Source of the DNA: Rhizobium sp. BG4
GTDB lineage: Bacteria > Pseudomonadota > Alphaproteobacteria > Rhizobiales > Rhizobiaceae
Assembly (NCBI RefSeq): GCF_016864575.1
Contig: NZ_CP044125.1
Location: 186,001 to 250,000 of the forward strand
Length of the DNA stretch: 64,000 nt
Direction: 5' to 3'
Shown: one piece after another, positions 55,508 to 64,000 of the stretch
Layout of the letters: every line of letters begins with the position of its first letter
Numbering within the stretch: the first letter of the stretch is position 1
Position numbers and translations under genes: made by a program
Notes under the pieces: model-generated
Seen by the model: the letters and a program-made list of their open reading frames with translations, nothing else
What the model was told of the DNA's origin: nothing
Database searches by the model: none

Positions 55508-55911
55508 CCGGTGGCCCGCGCCAGCTTCGCATCGATGAAGTAGGCCGCCGCTATGCCGAGCGTGTAGGAGACGATGTTCCAGATCGAGAAGATGCGGCCG
55601 ATCAGCAGCGCTCCTGTCAGCGTCAGCCTGAAGGCGTCGAGCCACGGCGTGTGATAAAGCCGGAAGAACTCGACCGCGGCCGAAAGAACGACGGCGAGAA
55701 CTGCAAGGTTCAGGGGCCGGACGCGCGGAGCGAACAGCAGGCTCAGGATGAGAAACACCATCCCGCCCCAGAGGGCCGCTGCGCCATAATTGACGATGAT
55801 AAACGGCAAGCCGACGGGATACCCGAACCGGCGCAATAACAGTCCCGCCGCGATGACCAAAAGCGTAGCGACGGTATATCCTGCCCTCGAGCCGAGACCA
55901 TTTTTGAACAT
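55504..55911 (-). CDS. DUF2809 family membrane protein
   Basis: 135 aa from ATG 55911 (a GTG at 55938 would extend it by nine residues). Four membrane helices with the family motif V-E-F-F-R-L-Y-H-T-P-W-L-D-A-F-R. Unknown function. Its stop overlaps msrQ's stop by 4 bp. Confidence 0.8.
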   Translation of the reverse strand: MFKNGLGSRAGYTVATLLVIAAGLLLRRFGYPVGLPFIIVNYGAAALWGGMVFLILSLLFAPRVRPLNLAVLAVVLSAAVEFFRLYHTPWLDAFRLTLTGALLIGRIFSIWNIVSYTLGIAAAYFIDAKLARATG

Positions 55912-56026
55912 CACAGGCTCGGTCACAATCTTAGCCACTTCCTCGATACTAGCTGCAGGTCGATCCGGCGGTTTGGTTCGAGTCCATCCGGATTAGCTTG
56001 CCCACTCCTGCTCCCCCGGTCCTCCG

Positions 56027-56896
56027 ATGTCAAAGCCTCTTGCTCTCCGCATGCTCCTGCCGGCTCTCGACGAGCACCTGACCGCCATACCCGAGGCGCA
56101 GGGATTGCGAGGCATCAGACGCTTCGCCGTCGAATTCCTCTATTTCGGGATCAAGGAGGCGCGGGCTTCGCTGTTTGCGGGGTTGTTCTTTCTCGCGGTC
56201 TTTGCCGTCCCCCGCGCCGGTCTATTCGGTCTCGCGCGCTATGACCTGCTCTTGGTGATCGCGCTGGCGATCCAGGCCGCGATGGTGCTCACCAAGCTCG
56301 AGACGCTGGACGAACTGAAGGCGATCACGCTGTTTCACTTGATCGGCTTTGCTCTCGAGGTCTTCAAGACCTCTAGCAGCATCCAGTCCTGGTCCTATCC
56401 CGATTTCGGCTATACCAAGCTCTTCGGCGTGCCGCTGTTTTCAGGCTTCATGTATGCAGCGATCGGCAGCTACGTGATCCAGGCCTGGCGCGTGCTGGAC
56501 CTCCGAGTGCGCCACCATCCGCCTTACTGGATGGCGACGCTGGCCGCCACAGCGATCTATGCGAATTTCTACACCCACCATTATATCGGCGACTATCGCT
56601 GGTATATCGCGGCCTGCACCCTTGGCCTCTATGCCCGCACGACCGTCATCTTCCGGCCCTATGACCGCGACAGGCGCATGCCACTGCTCGTCGCCTTCGT
56701 GCTGATCGGCTTCTTCATCTGGCTTGCCGAAAACGTCCACAGCTTCCTCGGCCTTTGGCAATATCCGAACCAGATCGGCGGCTGGTCAGTCGTCCATATC
56801 GGCATCTGGAGTTCATGGTCGCTGGTCGTGGTAATGACCTTCACGATCGTCGCCAATCTCAAGCACTTCAAGGAACGGATCCACGTGCCCGAGTGA
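56027..56896 (+). CDS. DUF817 family membrane protein
   Basis: 289 aa with about eight membrane helices and charged/aromatic loops typical of DUF817 (F-K-T-S-S-S-I-Q-S-W-S-Y-P, F-Y-T-H-H-Y-I-G-D-Y-R-W-Y, L-A-E-N-V-H-S-F). Unknown function. Convergent with rplQ. Confidence 0.87.
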   Translation: MSKPLALRMLLPALDEHLTAIPEAQGLRGIRRFAVEFLYFGIKEARASLFAGLFFLAVFAVPRAGLFGLARYDLLLVIALAIQAAMVLTKLETLDELKAITLFHLIGFALEVFKTSSSIQSWSYPDFGYTKLFGVPLFSGFMYAAIGSYVIQAWRVLDLRVRHHPPYWMATLAATAIYANFYTHHYIGDYRWYIAACTLGLYARTTVIFRPYDRDRRMPLLVAFVLIGFFIWLAENVHSFLGLWQYPNQIGGWSVVHIGIWSSWSLVVVMTFTIVANLKHFKERIHVPE

Positions 56897-56918
56897 GAAG
56901 TGCTCACCACCACAAACG

Positions 56919-56950
56919 AAAACAGCCGGGCTTTGCAGCCCGGCTGTTTT
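56919..56950. terminator. Bidirectional terminator, DUF817 / ribosomal operon end
   Basis: AACAGCCGGGCT (56921-56932), loop TTGC, AGCCCGGCTGTT (56937-56948), then TT on the plus side and TTCG on the minus; ends the rplQ transcript. Confidence 0.93.
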
Positions 56951-56972
56951 GCTTCCGGAGAACCGGAAAGAA

Positions 56973-57398
56973 TTAAGCAGCTTCGGCCGCAGCGGCTTCG
57001 GCTTCGACGCGGGCCTTGTCGGCTGCGCCCTTGGCGTTGACGTCGCGGTCAACGAACTCGACGACTGCGAGAGCAGCGTTGTCGCCCTGGCGGAAGCCAG
57101 CCTTCATGATACGCAGGTAGCCGCCGTTGCGGGTTGCGTAGCGCGAAGCGATGGCGTCGAAGAGCTTGGCAACGACAGCGGCGTCGCGGATCTGCGAGAT
57201 CGCCTGACGGCGAGCGTGCAGGTCGCCGCGCTTGCCGAGGGTGACGAGCTTTTCAACGATCGGACGGATTTCCTTTGCCTTCGGCAGGGTGGTCACGATC
57301 TGCTCATGGGTGATGAGCGAAGCCGCCATGTTGGCAAACATTGCCTTGCGGTGGCTGGCAGTTCTGTTCAGCTTGCGGCCGGCTTTTGCGTGGCGCAT
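56973..57398 (-). CDS. rplQ: 50S ribosomal protein L17
   Basis: 141 aa. [17 protein letters not shown] start and [10 protein letters not shown] core are diagnostic. Last gene of the alpha operon, after rpoA; an acidic/Ala tail is usual in rhizobia. Located near the tunnel exit. Confidence 0.97.
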   Translation of the reverse strand: MRHAKAGRKLNRTASHRKAMFANMAASLITHEQIVTTLPKAKEIRPIVEKLVTLGKRGDLHARRQAISQIRDAAVVAKLFDAIASRYATRNGGYLRIMKAGFRQGDNAALAVVEFVDRDVNAKGAADKARVEAEAAAAEAA

Positions 57399-57520
57399 TG
57401 CTATTCTCCTTTGATGCAGGGCTCTTCGCTTCTAGCGGGCCTGCCGTTTCCTGGCACATACAGGCGATCTGCCTGCTGTTTGACTGGGAAAGGCAGCCTC
57501 AGAGCCTGCCTTTTTGGTTC

Positions 57521-58531
57521 TTAATACTGGTCTTCGTAACGCTTGGCGAGATCTTCGATGTTCTCGGGCGGCCATGCCGGCACTTCCATGCCGAGGTGCA
57601 GACCCATGGAAGCGAGAACTTCCTTGATTTCGTTCAGCGACTTGCGACCAAAGTTCGGGGTGCGGAGCATTTCTGCTTCGGTCTTCTGAATGAGGTCGCC
57701 GATGTAGACGATGTTGTCGTTCTTCAGGCAGTTTGCCGAGCGAACAGACAGTTCGAGTTCGTCTACCTTCTTCAGGAGCGCCGGGTTGAAGGCCAGTTCG
57801 GTGACGGCTTCTTCCTCGGTTTCCTTCTGCGGCTCGTCGAAGTTGACGAACACGCCAAGCTGATCCTGGAGAATGCGAGCCGCGAAAGCGACGGCATCTT
57901 CACCGGAGATCGAGCCATCGGTTTCGATGGTCATGTTCAGCTTGTCGTAGTCGAGAACCTGTCCTTCGCGGGTATTTTCAACCTTGTAGGACACCTTCTT
58001 GACCGGCGAATACAGGCTGTCGACCGGGATGAGTCCGATCGGAGCGTCTTCCGCACGATTGCGCTCGGCCGGAACATAGCCCTTGCCGTTGTTGACGGTG
58101 AATTCCATACGGATTTCGGCGCCCTCGTCGAGCGTGCAGATCACATGCTCGGGGTTGAGGATTTCGATATCGCCGACCGTCTGGATGTCGCCAGCCGTTA
58201 CAACGCCCGGGCCCTGCTTACGCACGACCATGCGCTTTGCGTCGTCGCCATCCATCTTGATGGCGATTTCCTTGATGTTGAGCACGATGTCCGTAACGTC
58301 TTCGCGGACGCCCGGGATCGAGGAGAATTCATGCAGCACGCCATCGATCTGCACGGCCGTAACAGCGGCACCGCGCAGCGACGACAGCAGAACGCGGCGA
58401 AGCGCGTTGCCGAGGGTGAGGCCGAAACCGCGCTCCAGCGGCTCTGCTACGAGCGTCGCCTTGGTGCGCGAGCTCGAAGAGAACTCGACCTTGTTCGGCT
58501 TGATCAGTTCCTGCCAGTTCTTCTGAATCAT
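57521..58531 (-). CDS. rpoA: RNA polymerase alpha subunit
   Basis: 336 aa. N-terminal dimerisation domain ([16 protein letters not shown]) and alpha-CTD ([24 protein letters not shown]) are complete. Core RNA polymerase assembly and UP-element contact. Confidence 0.98.
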   Translation of the reverse strand: MIQKNWQELIKPNKVEFSSSSRTKATLVAEPLERGFGLTLGNALRRVLLSSLRGAAVTAVQIDGVLHEFSSIPGVREDVTDIVLNIKEIAIKMDGDDAKRMVVRKQGPGVVTAGDIQTVGDIEILNPEHVICTLDEGAEIRMEFTVNNGKGYVPAERNRAEDAPIGLIPVDSLYSPVKKVSYKVENTREGQVLDYDKLNMTIETDGSISGEDAVAFAARILQDQLGVFVNFDEPQKETEEEAVTELAFNPALLKKVDELELSVRSANCLKNDNIVYIGDLIQKTEAEMLRTPNFGRKSLNEIKEVLASMGLHLGMEVPAWPPENIEDLAKRYEDQY

Positions 58532-58548
58532 GTCTTTGCCTTCCGTTC

Positions 58549-58618
58549 GTTACCACCATCCAATCGTGGTAACCGAGCTTGAGAAACACCGGGAGCGCGC
58601 TGGCGCTCACCGGTGTTG
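58549..58618. other. Two hairpins in the rpsK-rpoA spacer
   Basis: GTTACCAC/GTGGTAAC (58549-58573 area) and AACACCGG-GAGCGC paired with GCGCTC-ACCGGTGTT (about 58587-58618). Intercistronic processing or regulatory structures. Confidence 0.4.
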
Positions 58619-58631
58619 TGAGTGGCGATGA

Positions 58632-59021
58632 TCAGACGCGGCGCTTCTTGCGCGGGCGGCAGCCATTGTGCGGGATCGGCGTCACGTCGCGGATGGACGT
58701 GATCATGAAACCAGCAGCCTGGAGCGCGCGCAGAGCGGATTCACGGCCGGAGCCCGGGCCGCAAACTTCGACTTCCAGCGACTTCATGCCATGTTCCTGA
58801 GCCTTCTTGGCGCAGTCTTCAGCAGCGATCTGGGCAGCGAACGGGGTCGACTTGCGCGAACCCTTGAAGCCCTTGGCACCAGCGGACGACCAGGCAATGG
58901 CGTTGCCCTGTGCGTCGGTGATGGTGATCATCGTGTTGTTGAAGGTCGAGTTGACGTGCGCCACGCCCGACGAGATGTTTTTACGTTCGCGACGGCGAAC
59001 GCGTACGGCTTCCTTGGCCAT
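58632..59021 (-). CDS. rpsK: 30S ribosomal protein S11
   Basis: 129 aa from ATG 59021 ([15 protein letters not shown]); [13 protein letters not shown] and C-R-P-R-K-K-R-R-V are the S11 hallmarks. A 9-residue upstream extension in the frame is not used. Binds 16S rRNA in the platform. Confidence 0.98.
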   Translation of the reverse strand: MAKEAVRVRRRERKNISSGVAHVNSTFNNTMITITDAQGNAIAWSSAGAKGFKGSRKSTPFAAQIAAEDCAKKAQEHGMKSLEVEVCGPGSGRESALRALQAAGFMITSIRDVTPIPHNGCRPRKKRRV

Positions 59022-59152
59022 TCTTATCCCTTTCTTGGATATCGTCACCGCCGTAATACCAGCGGCTCCACCAGAGCAATGCCTTGAGGCACCGCTCCAA
59101 ACTCAAAAGAGGCCGGCGGACCGCCAGCCTCCCCTTCCCGGTTTCCCGGAAA

Positions 59153-59521
59153 TTACTTCTTCTTACCAGCGATCGCCTTTGCCGGGCCCTTGCGGGTGCG
59201 GGCATTGGTGTGCGTGCGCTGACCGCGAACCGGCAGGCCGCGGCGATGACGCAGGCCGCGGTAGCAGCCGAGGTCCATAAGGCGCTTGATGTTCATCGCG
59301 GTGTCGCGACGAAGATCACCTTCGACCTGGTAATCGCGGTCGATGGTTTCGCGGATCTGGAGCACTTCGGAGTCCGTCAGCTGATGGACGCGCTTGTCAG
59401 CCGGAAGACCGACCTTCTCCATGATTTCCTGTGCGAATTTCGGACCGATCCCGTGAATGTAGGTCAGCGCGATAACAACGCGCTTTGCAGTCGGGATGTT
59501 GACGCCAGCGATACGTGCCAC
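59153..59521 (-). CDS. rpsM: 30S ribosomal protein S13
   Basis: 122 aa with GTG start 59521 (A-R-I-A-G-V-N-I-P) behind AAGGAGAACAGGC; C-terminal [15 protein letters not shown] is typical. A 12-residue upstream extension is ignored. Head of the 30S subunit, contacts tRNA. Confidence 0.97.
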   Translation of the reverse strand: MARIAGVNIPTAKRVVIALTYIHGIGPKFAQEIMEKVGLPADKRVHQLTDSEVLQIRETIDRDYQVEGDLRRDTAMNIKRLMDLGCYRGLRHRRGLPVRGQRTHTNARTRKGPAKAIAGKKK

Positions 59522-59744
59522 GCCTGTTCTCCTTGCATTCCTGTTGCCATCCGGCAAGAGGGCTTCGTTATGCCGCCCTCAAGGGGCCGCTCGTTCATAT
59601 TGGGGTTCGTAACATGTCAAAACGACCGAACCCGGACTTCGTAGGAAATCCGCGCCGATCGCATCAAATGTCGCGAGTTGGCGCGGTGTTTAACGGAATC
59701 AGTGCCGAAACGCAACCGCTTCCGCCAAGTTTATTTTCGAGGCT

Positions 59745-60394
59745 CTAGAGCTTCGAAAGAATGGCGTCGATCTCCGTCGTGACATGATCGATGTCAGCCA
59801 TTCCATCGACCACCTTCAGCTTACCCTTGGCATGGTAATAGCCGATCAGTGGCGAGGTTTCCTTGTAGTAAGCGGCCAGACGGGTCACCACGGTCTCGCG
59901 GTTATCGTCGGGGCGGCGCTTGAAATGGGTCAAACCGCAGCGATCGCAGACCCCTTCCACCTTCGGCTTGACGTTGGTGTCGTGATAGCCGGCGCCGCAG
60001 TTGGCGCAGGTGTAACGGCCGGAGACGCGATCAGCGAGAATCTTGTCGTCGACTTCGATCTCGATGACGGCCGAAAGCTCTATGCCCTTGCCCTTCAGCA
60101 TCACCTCGGTGGCATCCGCCTGCACGAGCGTGCGCGGGAAACCGTCGAGGATGAAGCCATTGGCGCAATCCGGGGCATCGAGACGCTCGGAGACGATGGC
60201 ATTGACGATCTCGTCAGAAACAAGCTTGCCCGCGTCCATGACGGCCTTTGCCCGCTTGCCCACCTCCGTGCCGGCCTGAACGGCTGCACGGAGCATGTCA
60301 CCGGTGGAGAGCTGCGGAATGCCGTGCTTCTCCACGATCCGCTGGGCCTGGGTCCCCTTACCCGCGCCCGCGGCCCCAAAAGTATGAGTCTCAT
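59745..60394 (-). CDS. adk: Adenylate kinase, apparent -1 frameshift near 60371
   Basis: ATG 60394 overlaps the secY stop (ATGA), so coupled translation. The start M-R-L-I-L-L-G-P is in one frame and G-A-G-K-G-T-Q-A-Q onward in the next: one base is missing in the P-loop codons at about 60370-60373. Repaired 216 aa with NMP-binding, a zinc-type LID (C-A-N-C-G, C-D-R-C-G) and R-R-P-D-D. Essential ATP + AMP to 2 ADP enzyme, hence likely a sequence error. Confidence 0.95.
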
Positions 60395-61731
60395 CGCCCC
60401 CTCTTTCCTCCACGCAACTTCGATTTCTTGATCAGTCCTTCGTACTGCTGTGCAATCAGGTGACCCTGAATCTGCGCAACCGTATCAAGAGTTACGCTAA
60501 CCACGATCAAAAGCGAAGTCCCACCAAGGGATAATGGGATGCCGGTTTGCGACACCAGGATCTCAGGCAGGATGCAGACGAACACGAGGTAGATTGCGCC
60601 AATGACCGTGATTCGGGTCAGGACGTAATCGATATATTCGGCGGTACGCTCACCCGGACGGATACCCGGAATGAAGCCGCCATGCTTCTTGAGATTATCG
60701 GCCGTGTCCTTCGGATTGAAGACGATAGCCGTATAGAAGAAGGCGAAGAATGCGATAAGTGCGCCGTAGAGCAGCATGTAGAGCGGCTGGCCGTGGCCGA
60801 GCGCTGCGACGATCGAGGTTGCCCAGGACGGCAGAGCGGTCGTGTTGGCAAAGCCTGCAACGGTTGCCGGCAAGAGCAGCAGCGACGACGAGAAGATCGC
60901 CGGGATGACGCCCGAAGTGTTGAGCTTTAGCGGCAGGTGCGACGTATCGCCCTGGAACATCCGGTTGCCGACCTGACGCTTCGGATACTGGATCAGAAGG
61001 CGGCGCTGGGCACGTTCGACGAAGACGATGATGGCGATGACGGCGATCGCGATGACGATGACTGCGAGAATCAGCGTCGTCGACAGAGCGCCGGTACGGC
61101 CGAGCTCGAGGGTGCCGGCAAGCGCGCTCGGAAGACCGGCGGCGATACCTGCGAAGATGATCAGCGAGATGCCGTTGCCGATGCCGCGCGAGGTGATCTG
61201 CTCACCGAGCCACATCAGGAACATCGTGCCGCCGAGCAGCGTGATGACGGTGGAAATCTTGAAGAACCAGCCCGGATCGACCACGAGGCCGTTGCCGCTT
61301 TCGAGGCCAACCGCGATGCCATAGGCCTGCAGCGTGCCGAGCAGCACCGTGCCGTAGCGGGTGTACTGGTTGATGATCTTGCGGCCCTGCTCGCCTTCCT
61401 TCTTCAGGTTTTCGAGCGCCGGGACGACCGAGGTCATCAGCTGCACGATGATCGAAGCGGAGATGTAGGGCATGATGCCGAGCGCGAAGATTGCCATGCG
61501 CTGCACGGCGCCGCCCGAGAACATGTTGAAGAGGCCGAGAATGCCGCCTGCCTGGCCGCGGAAGGCCTGGGCATAAGCTTCGGGGTTGAGACCCGGAAGC
61601 GGAATGTGCGTACCGAGCCGGTAGACGAGGAGAGCTGCCAGTGTGAACCACAGGCGCTTCTTGAGATCCTCGGCTTTGGCGAAGGTCGAAAAATTGAGGT
61701 TGGAAGCCAACTGTTCCGCTGCAGAAGCCAT
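60391..61731 (-). CDS. secY: Preprotein translocase subunit SecY
   Basis: 446 aa, ten membrane helices, F-S-G-G-A-V-Q-R-M-A-I-F-A-L-G-I-M-P-Y and Y-P-K-R-Q-V-G-N-R conserved. Protein-conducting channel of the inner membrane. Separated from rplO by 233 bp with hairpins, ATGA-coupled to adk. Confidence 0.98.
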   Translation of the reverse strand: MASAAEQLASNLNFSTFAKAEDLKKRLWFTLAALLVYRLGTHIPLPGLNPEAYAQAFRGQAGGILGLFNMFSGGAVQRMAIFALGIMPYISASIIVQLMTSVVPALENLKKEGEQGRKIINQYTRYGTVLLGTLQAYGIAVGLESGNGLVVDPGWFFKISTVITLLGGTMFLMWLGEQITSRGIGNGISLIIFAGIAAGLPSALAGTLELGRTGALSTTLILAVIVIAIAVIAIIVFVERAQRRLLIQYPKRQVGNRMFQGDTSHLPLKLNTSGVIPAIFSSSLLLLPATVAGFANTTALPSWATSIVAALGHGQPLYMLLYGALIAFFAFFYTAIVFNPKDTADNLKKHGGFIPGIRPGERTAEYIDYVLTRITVIGAIYLVFVCILPEILVSQTGIPLSLGGTSLLIVVSVTLDTVAQIQGHLIAQQYEGLIKKSKLRGGKRGR

Positions 61732-61860
61732 GCGATTCTCCGCGCTACCTCTTCCGGCGCTTCGCGAATTGGGCCGGATCCGGAAAAGGCTGTCTATTAT
61801 TTAAAGCCGGGCTTCGGACGGATTGCTGGCGCAATCGATGCCTCACCCTTGATTTCGTCG

Positions 61861-61896
61861 AAACCTGACCGTTGCGGGGTGCAACGTTTCAGGTTT
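61861..61896. other. Long nested hairpin in the rplO-secY spacer
   Basis: AAACCTGA ... TCAGGTTT enclosing CGTTGC-GGGGT-GCAACG; on the minus strand this lies in the secY leader. Possible regulatory leader or processing element. Confidence 0.45.
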
Positions 61897-61921
61897 TGTG
61901 AGGCCCACATATGGGAGCAAA

Positions 61922-61950
61922 ATCGCCCGGTGTGAAGCACCCCGGGCGAC
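61922..61950 (-). terminator. Intrinsic terminator/attenuator after rplO
   Basis: TCGCCCGG (61923-61930) / CCGGGCGA (61942-61949), read on the minus strand as a hairpin followed by TTTTG, 15 bp beyond rplO. Separates the ribosomal spc genes from secY-adk. Confidence 0.7.
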
Positions 61951-61964
61951 ATATCATAAGATTA

Positions 61965-62438
61965 TTATTCTGCCGCTGCGGCAGAAAGAAGCGTGATGGA
62001 ACCGCCAGCTTTTTCGATCTTCTCGACGGCAGACTTGGAAGCGCCTGCAACTTCGAGCTTGATCTTGGCCTTCAGTTCGCCGCCGGAGAGGACGCGAACG
62101 CCATCCTTGGTACGGCGGATAACGCCAGCAGCCTTCAGGGCAGCTGCGTCGACGGTCTGCTTGGCATCGAGCTTGCCGGCATCGACGGCAGCCTGGATAC
62201 GCTCAAGCGACACGACAACGAAGTCGGCCTTGAAGATGTTGTTGAAGCCGCGCTTCGGCAGACGACGGTAGATTGGCATCTGACCGCCTTCGAAGCCATT
62301 GATGGCAACGCCGGAACGGGACTTCTGACCCTTGACACCACGGCCGCCGGTCTTGCCGGAGCCCGAGCCGATGCCGCGTCCGAGACGCTTGCGGCTGTGC
62401 GTAGAGCCTTCGTTGTCCTTGATTTCGTTCAGTTTCAT
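61965..62438 (-). CDS. rplO: 50S ribosomal protein L15
   Basis: 157 aa from ATG 62438 ([11 protein letters not shown]); [18 protein letters not shown] and Y-R-R-L-P-K-R-G-F are diagnostic. Ala/Glu C-terminus. Last gene before the terminator. Confidence 0.98.
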   Translation of the reverse strand: MKLNEIKDNEGSTHSRKRLGRGIGSGSGKTGGRGVKGQKSRSGVAINGFEGGQMPIYRRLPKRGFNNIFKADFVVVSLERIQAAVDAGKLDAKQTVDAAALKAAGVIRRTKDGVRVLSGGELKAKIKLEVAGASKSAVEKIEKAGGSITLLSAAAAE

Positions 62439-62454
62439 GATCGTATCCTCTGGC

Positions 62455-62664
62455 TTACTTCTCGTCGACGATGCGAACGAGATGCTGCACAGCACGGATC
62501 ATGCCACGAACGGAAGGGGTATCTTCCAGCGTGCGGCGGCGGTGCATCTTGTTGAGGCCCAGACCGATCAGCGTGCGCTGCTGAACGTCAGGACGGCGGA
62601 TGGGGCTGCCGATCTGCTCGACGGTGATCGTCTTTGCTTCGGTCTTCTTGGTAGCCTTGGCCAT
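62455..62664 (-). CDS. rpmD: 50S ribosomal protein L30
   Basis: 69 aa. [19 protein letters not shown] and M-I-R-A-V-Q-H-L-V identify L30. N-terminal 10-residue Lys-rich extension is usual in rhizobia. 16 bp before rplO. Confidence 0.97.
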   Translation of the reverse strand: MAKATKKTEAKTITVEQIGSPIRRPDVQQRTLIGLGLNKMHRRRTLEDTPSVRGMIRAVQHLVRIVDEK

Positions 62665-62678
62665 AGGTCAGACTCCTC

Positions 62679-63248
62679 TTATTCTTCAGAGGCGTTGCCG
62701 GAGGCGGCACGGCGAGCCTGGAGCGTAGCATACTTGATGCCGCGCTGAGCTGCGATGTCCTTCGGGTGAACCTGATGCTTCAGAGCGTCGAAGGTTGCGC
62801 GAACCATGTTATACGGGTTCGAGGAACCGGTCGACTTGGCGACAACGTCGTGAACGCCGAGCGTTTCGAAAACGGCGCGCATCGGACCACCGGCGATGAT
62901 ACCGGTACCGACCTTAGCCGAACGCAGCAGAACCTTGCCGGCGCCGTGGCGGCCGTGAACGTCGTGATGCAGGGTACGGCCTTCGCGCAGCGGCACGAAG
63001 ATCAGCTCGCGCTTGGCAGCTTCGGTTGCCTTGCGGATAGCTTCCGGCACTTCGCGTGCCTTGCCATGACCGAAGCCAACGCGGCCCTTCTGGTCACCAA
63101 CAACGACGAGAGCGGCGAAACCGAAACGGCGGCCACCCTTAACAACCTTAGCAACGCGGTTGATCGCGACCAGCTTGTCGACGAATTCGCTATCGCGCTC
63201 TTCACGGGCCTGGCGGTCTTCCCGCTGCGGCCTTCTTTCCTGTGCCAT
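62679..63248 (-). CDS. rpsE: 30S ribosomal protein S5
   Basis: 189 aa from ATG 63248 (M-A-Q-E-R-R-P-Q-R). [19 protein letters not shown] and [14 protein letters not shown] are diagnostic. Decoding fidelity protein. Confidence 0.98.
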   Translation of the reverse strand: MAQERRPQREDRQAREERDSEFVDKLVAINRVAKVVKGGRRFGFAALVVVGDQKGRVGFGHGKAREVPEAIRKATEAAKRELIFVPLREGRTLHHDVHGRHGAGKVLLRSAKVGTGIIAGGPMRAVFETLGVHDVVAKSTGSSNPYNMVRATFDALKHQVHPKDIAAQRGIKYATLQARRAASGNASEE

Positions 63249-63380
63249 TGTCCTCTTCCTTTTTCTTTTCCGGGTGCAATCGGCAAACAAAATGAGGACC
63301 GCCCCGGCCTCCCCTTCGGAGACGCCTGCGGTCCGGTGAGATCCGGCCGGAGCTTTTGAGGCTTCCGGCCGGAAACTTTA

Positions 63381-63743
63381 TTAGAAGGACAGACCGCCTT
63401 CGCGGGCTGCGTCTGCCAGGGCCTTGATGCGGCCGTGGTAGATGAAGGCGCCACGGTCGAATACGACCTCCTTGACGCCTGCCTTCGTTGCGCGCTCTGC
63501 AACAAGCTTGCCTACGAGGGCAGCTGCTGCGGTGTCAGCACCGGTCTTCAGAGAACCGCGCAGATCCTTATCGAGAGTCGAGGCAGCCGCGAGGGTCTTG
63601 CCGGCAACATCGTCGATGACCTGAACATAGATGTTCTTCGAGGAGCGATGAACCGACAGGCGCGGACGGCCATTGGCCACCGACTTGAGATGACGGCGCA
63701 CGCGGTTGGCACGACGTGCAAGTGCTTCTTTCCTGCTAGCCAT
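63381..63743 (-). CDS. rplR: 50S ribosomal protein L18
   Basis: 120 aa. [18 protein letters not shown] and [11 protein letters not shown] are the L18 signatures. Binds 5S rRNA. The spacer to rpsE contains TCCGGCCGGA repeats forming a hairpin (63342-63374). Confidence 0.98.
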   Translation of the reverse strand: MASRKEALARRANRVRRHLKSVANGRPRLSVHRSSKNIYVQVIDDVAGKTLAAASTLDKDLRGSLKTGADTAAAALVGKLVAERATKAGVKEVVFDRGAFIYHGRIKALADAAREGGLSF

Positions 63744-63755
63744 TTCGCGTGATCC

Positions 63756-64000
63756 TTACTTCTTCTTGCCTTCTTTGCGGACAATCCGCTCTTCGGCATA
63801 CTTAACGCCCTTGCCCTTGTAAGGCTCAGGACCGCGATATTCGCGGATTTCAGCGGCAACCTGGCCGACCTGCTGCTTGTTGATGCCGGTGACGACGATT
63901 TCCGTCGGCTTCGGCACAGCGATCGTGATGCCCTGCGGCGGCTCGTAAACTACGTCGTGGCTGAAACCGAGAGCCAGCTGCAGGTTCTTGCCCTGAAGCG
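63756..64000 (-). CDS. rplF: 50S ribosomal protein L6, C-terminal part (N-terminus outside window)
   Basis: Open frame to the window edge, ending K-E-G-K-K-K at TAA 63756. [24 protein letters not shown] and G-P-E-P-Y-K-G-K-G are the L6 C-terminal signature; about 80 residues visible. Confidence 0.97.
   Translation of the reverse strand, partial: LQGKNLQLALGFSHDVVYEPPQGITIAVPKPTEIVVTGINKQQVGQVAAEIREYRGPEPYKGKGVKYAEERIVRKEGKKK

Overview
The window is about 61-62% GC, chromosomal in character and almost free of mobile elements. It carries an S10/spc/alpha-type ribosomal protein block, a B12-dependent ribonucleotide reductase, a second short FtsZ (ftsZ2), many LysR/SDR pairs, MsrPQ, and CFA synthase beside a ChrR-like protein. 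Together these point to an alphaproteobacterium of the Rhizobiaceae, most likely Rhizobium (etli/leguminosarum-like). This assignment rests on gene content and protein style, not on a database search.

Layout. 1-4952: a lipid-modification and photo-oxidative-stress-like cluster (DUF1365, cyclopropane-fatty-acid synthase, GPH-type MFS permease; SDR and ChrR-like cupin on the other strand). 5171-8433: a tight sulfur/amino-acid operon (cysK, alaX, sseA, GNAT). 8537-15923: an M15 peptidase of unusual type, DUF1203, the divergent pair ald/Lrp regulator, an EamA exporter, a PilZ protein, an AT-richer orphan membrane protein, and a Tat-exported CpdB. 15961-20953: LysR/azoreductase and TetR/SDR divergent pairs, a membrane diguanylate cyclase and HlyU. 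20991-27520: ilvA, a VanZ-like protein, tRNA-Leu(TAA), GFA, small membrane proteins, wrbA, a CinA-like protein, a UspA protein behind an FNR/FixK-type box, and gpt. 27717-33301: a Cache-like secreted protein, a long leader with paired NrdR boxes and nrdJ, then a GIY-YIG gene bracketed by palindromic repeats. 33505-45960: accessory metabolism, with SDRs, LysR regulators, quinone oxidoreductase, ftsZ2, panE, a catalytically degenerate DapA-like protein and small conserved proteins. 45970-56896: rarA-degQ, a GAF-GGDEF-PilZ protein flanked by a duplication, DUF1232, LprI-like, a MazEF-type toxin-antitoxin, ilvD, msrPQ, DUF2809 and DUF817. 56973-64000 (minus strand): rplF'-rplR-rpsE-rpmD-rplO / secY-adk / rpsM-rpsK-rpoA-rplQ.

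Sequence quality. Five genes (MFS at 2031, cysK, the LysR at 15961, msrP, adk) are each broken by one missing base inside or beside a G/C-rich run, with the rest of the protein open in the next frame. Because adk is essential and the break is in its P-loop, assembly or sequencing error is the simplest explanation. The five are annotated as full-length genes with apparent frameshifts.

The most interesting signals are: the lipid/ChrR module whose ChrR lacks the zinc-site cysteines; the GIY-YIG gene nested among palindromic repeats; a DapA-fold protein lacking both the catalytic Tyr and Lys; a lipase-fold protein with Ser changed to Gly at the nucleophile; the duplicated DUF1232 5' end flanking a diguanylate cyclase; overlapping convergent small membrane-protein genes; and the NrdR-box pair exactly 31 bp apart with a possible leader peptide before nrdJ. 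No CRISPR array, prophage, insertion sequence, rRNA or clear defence island was seen.
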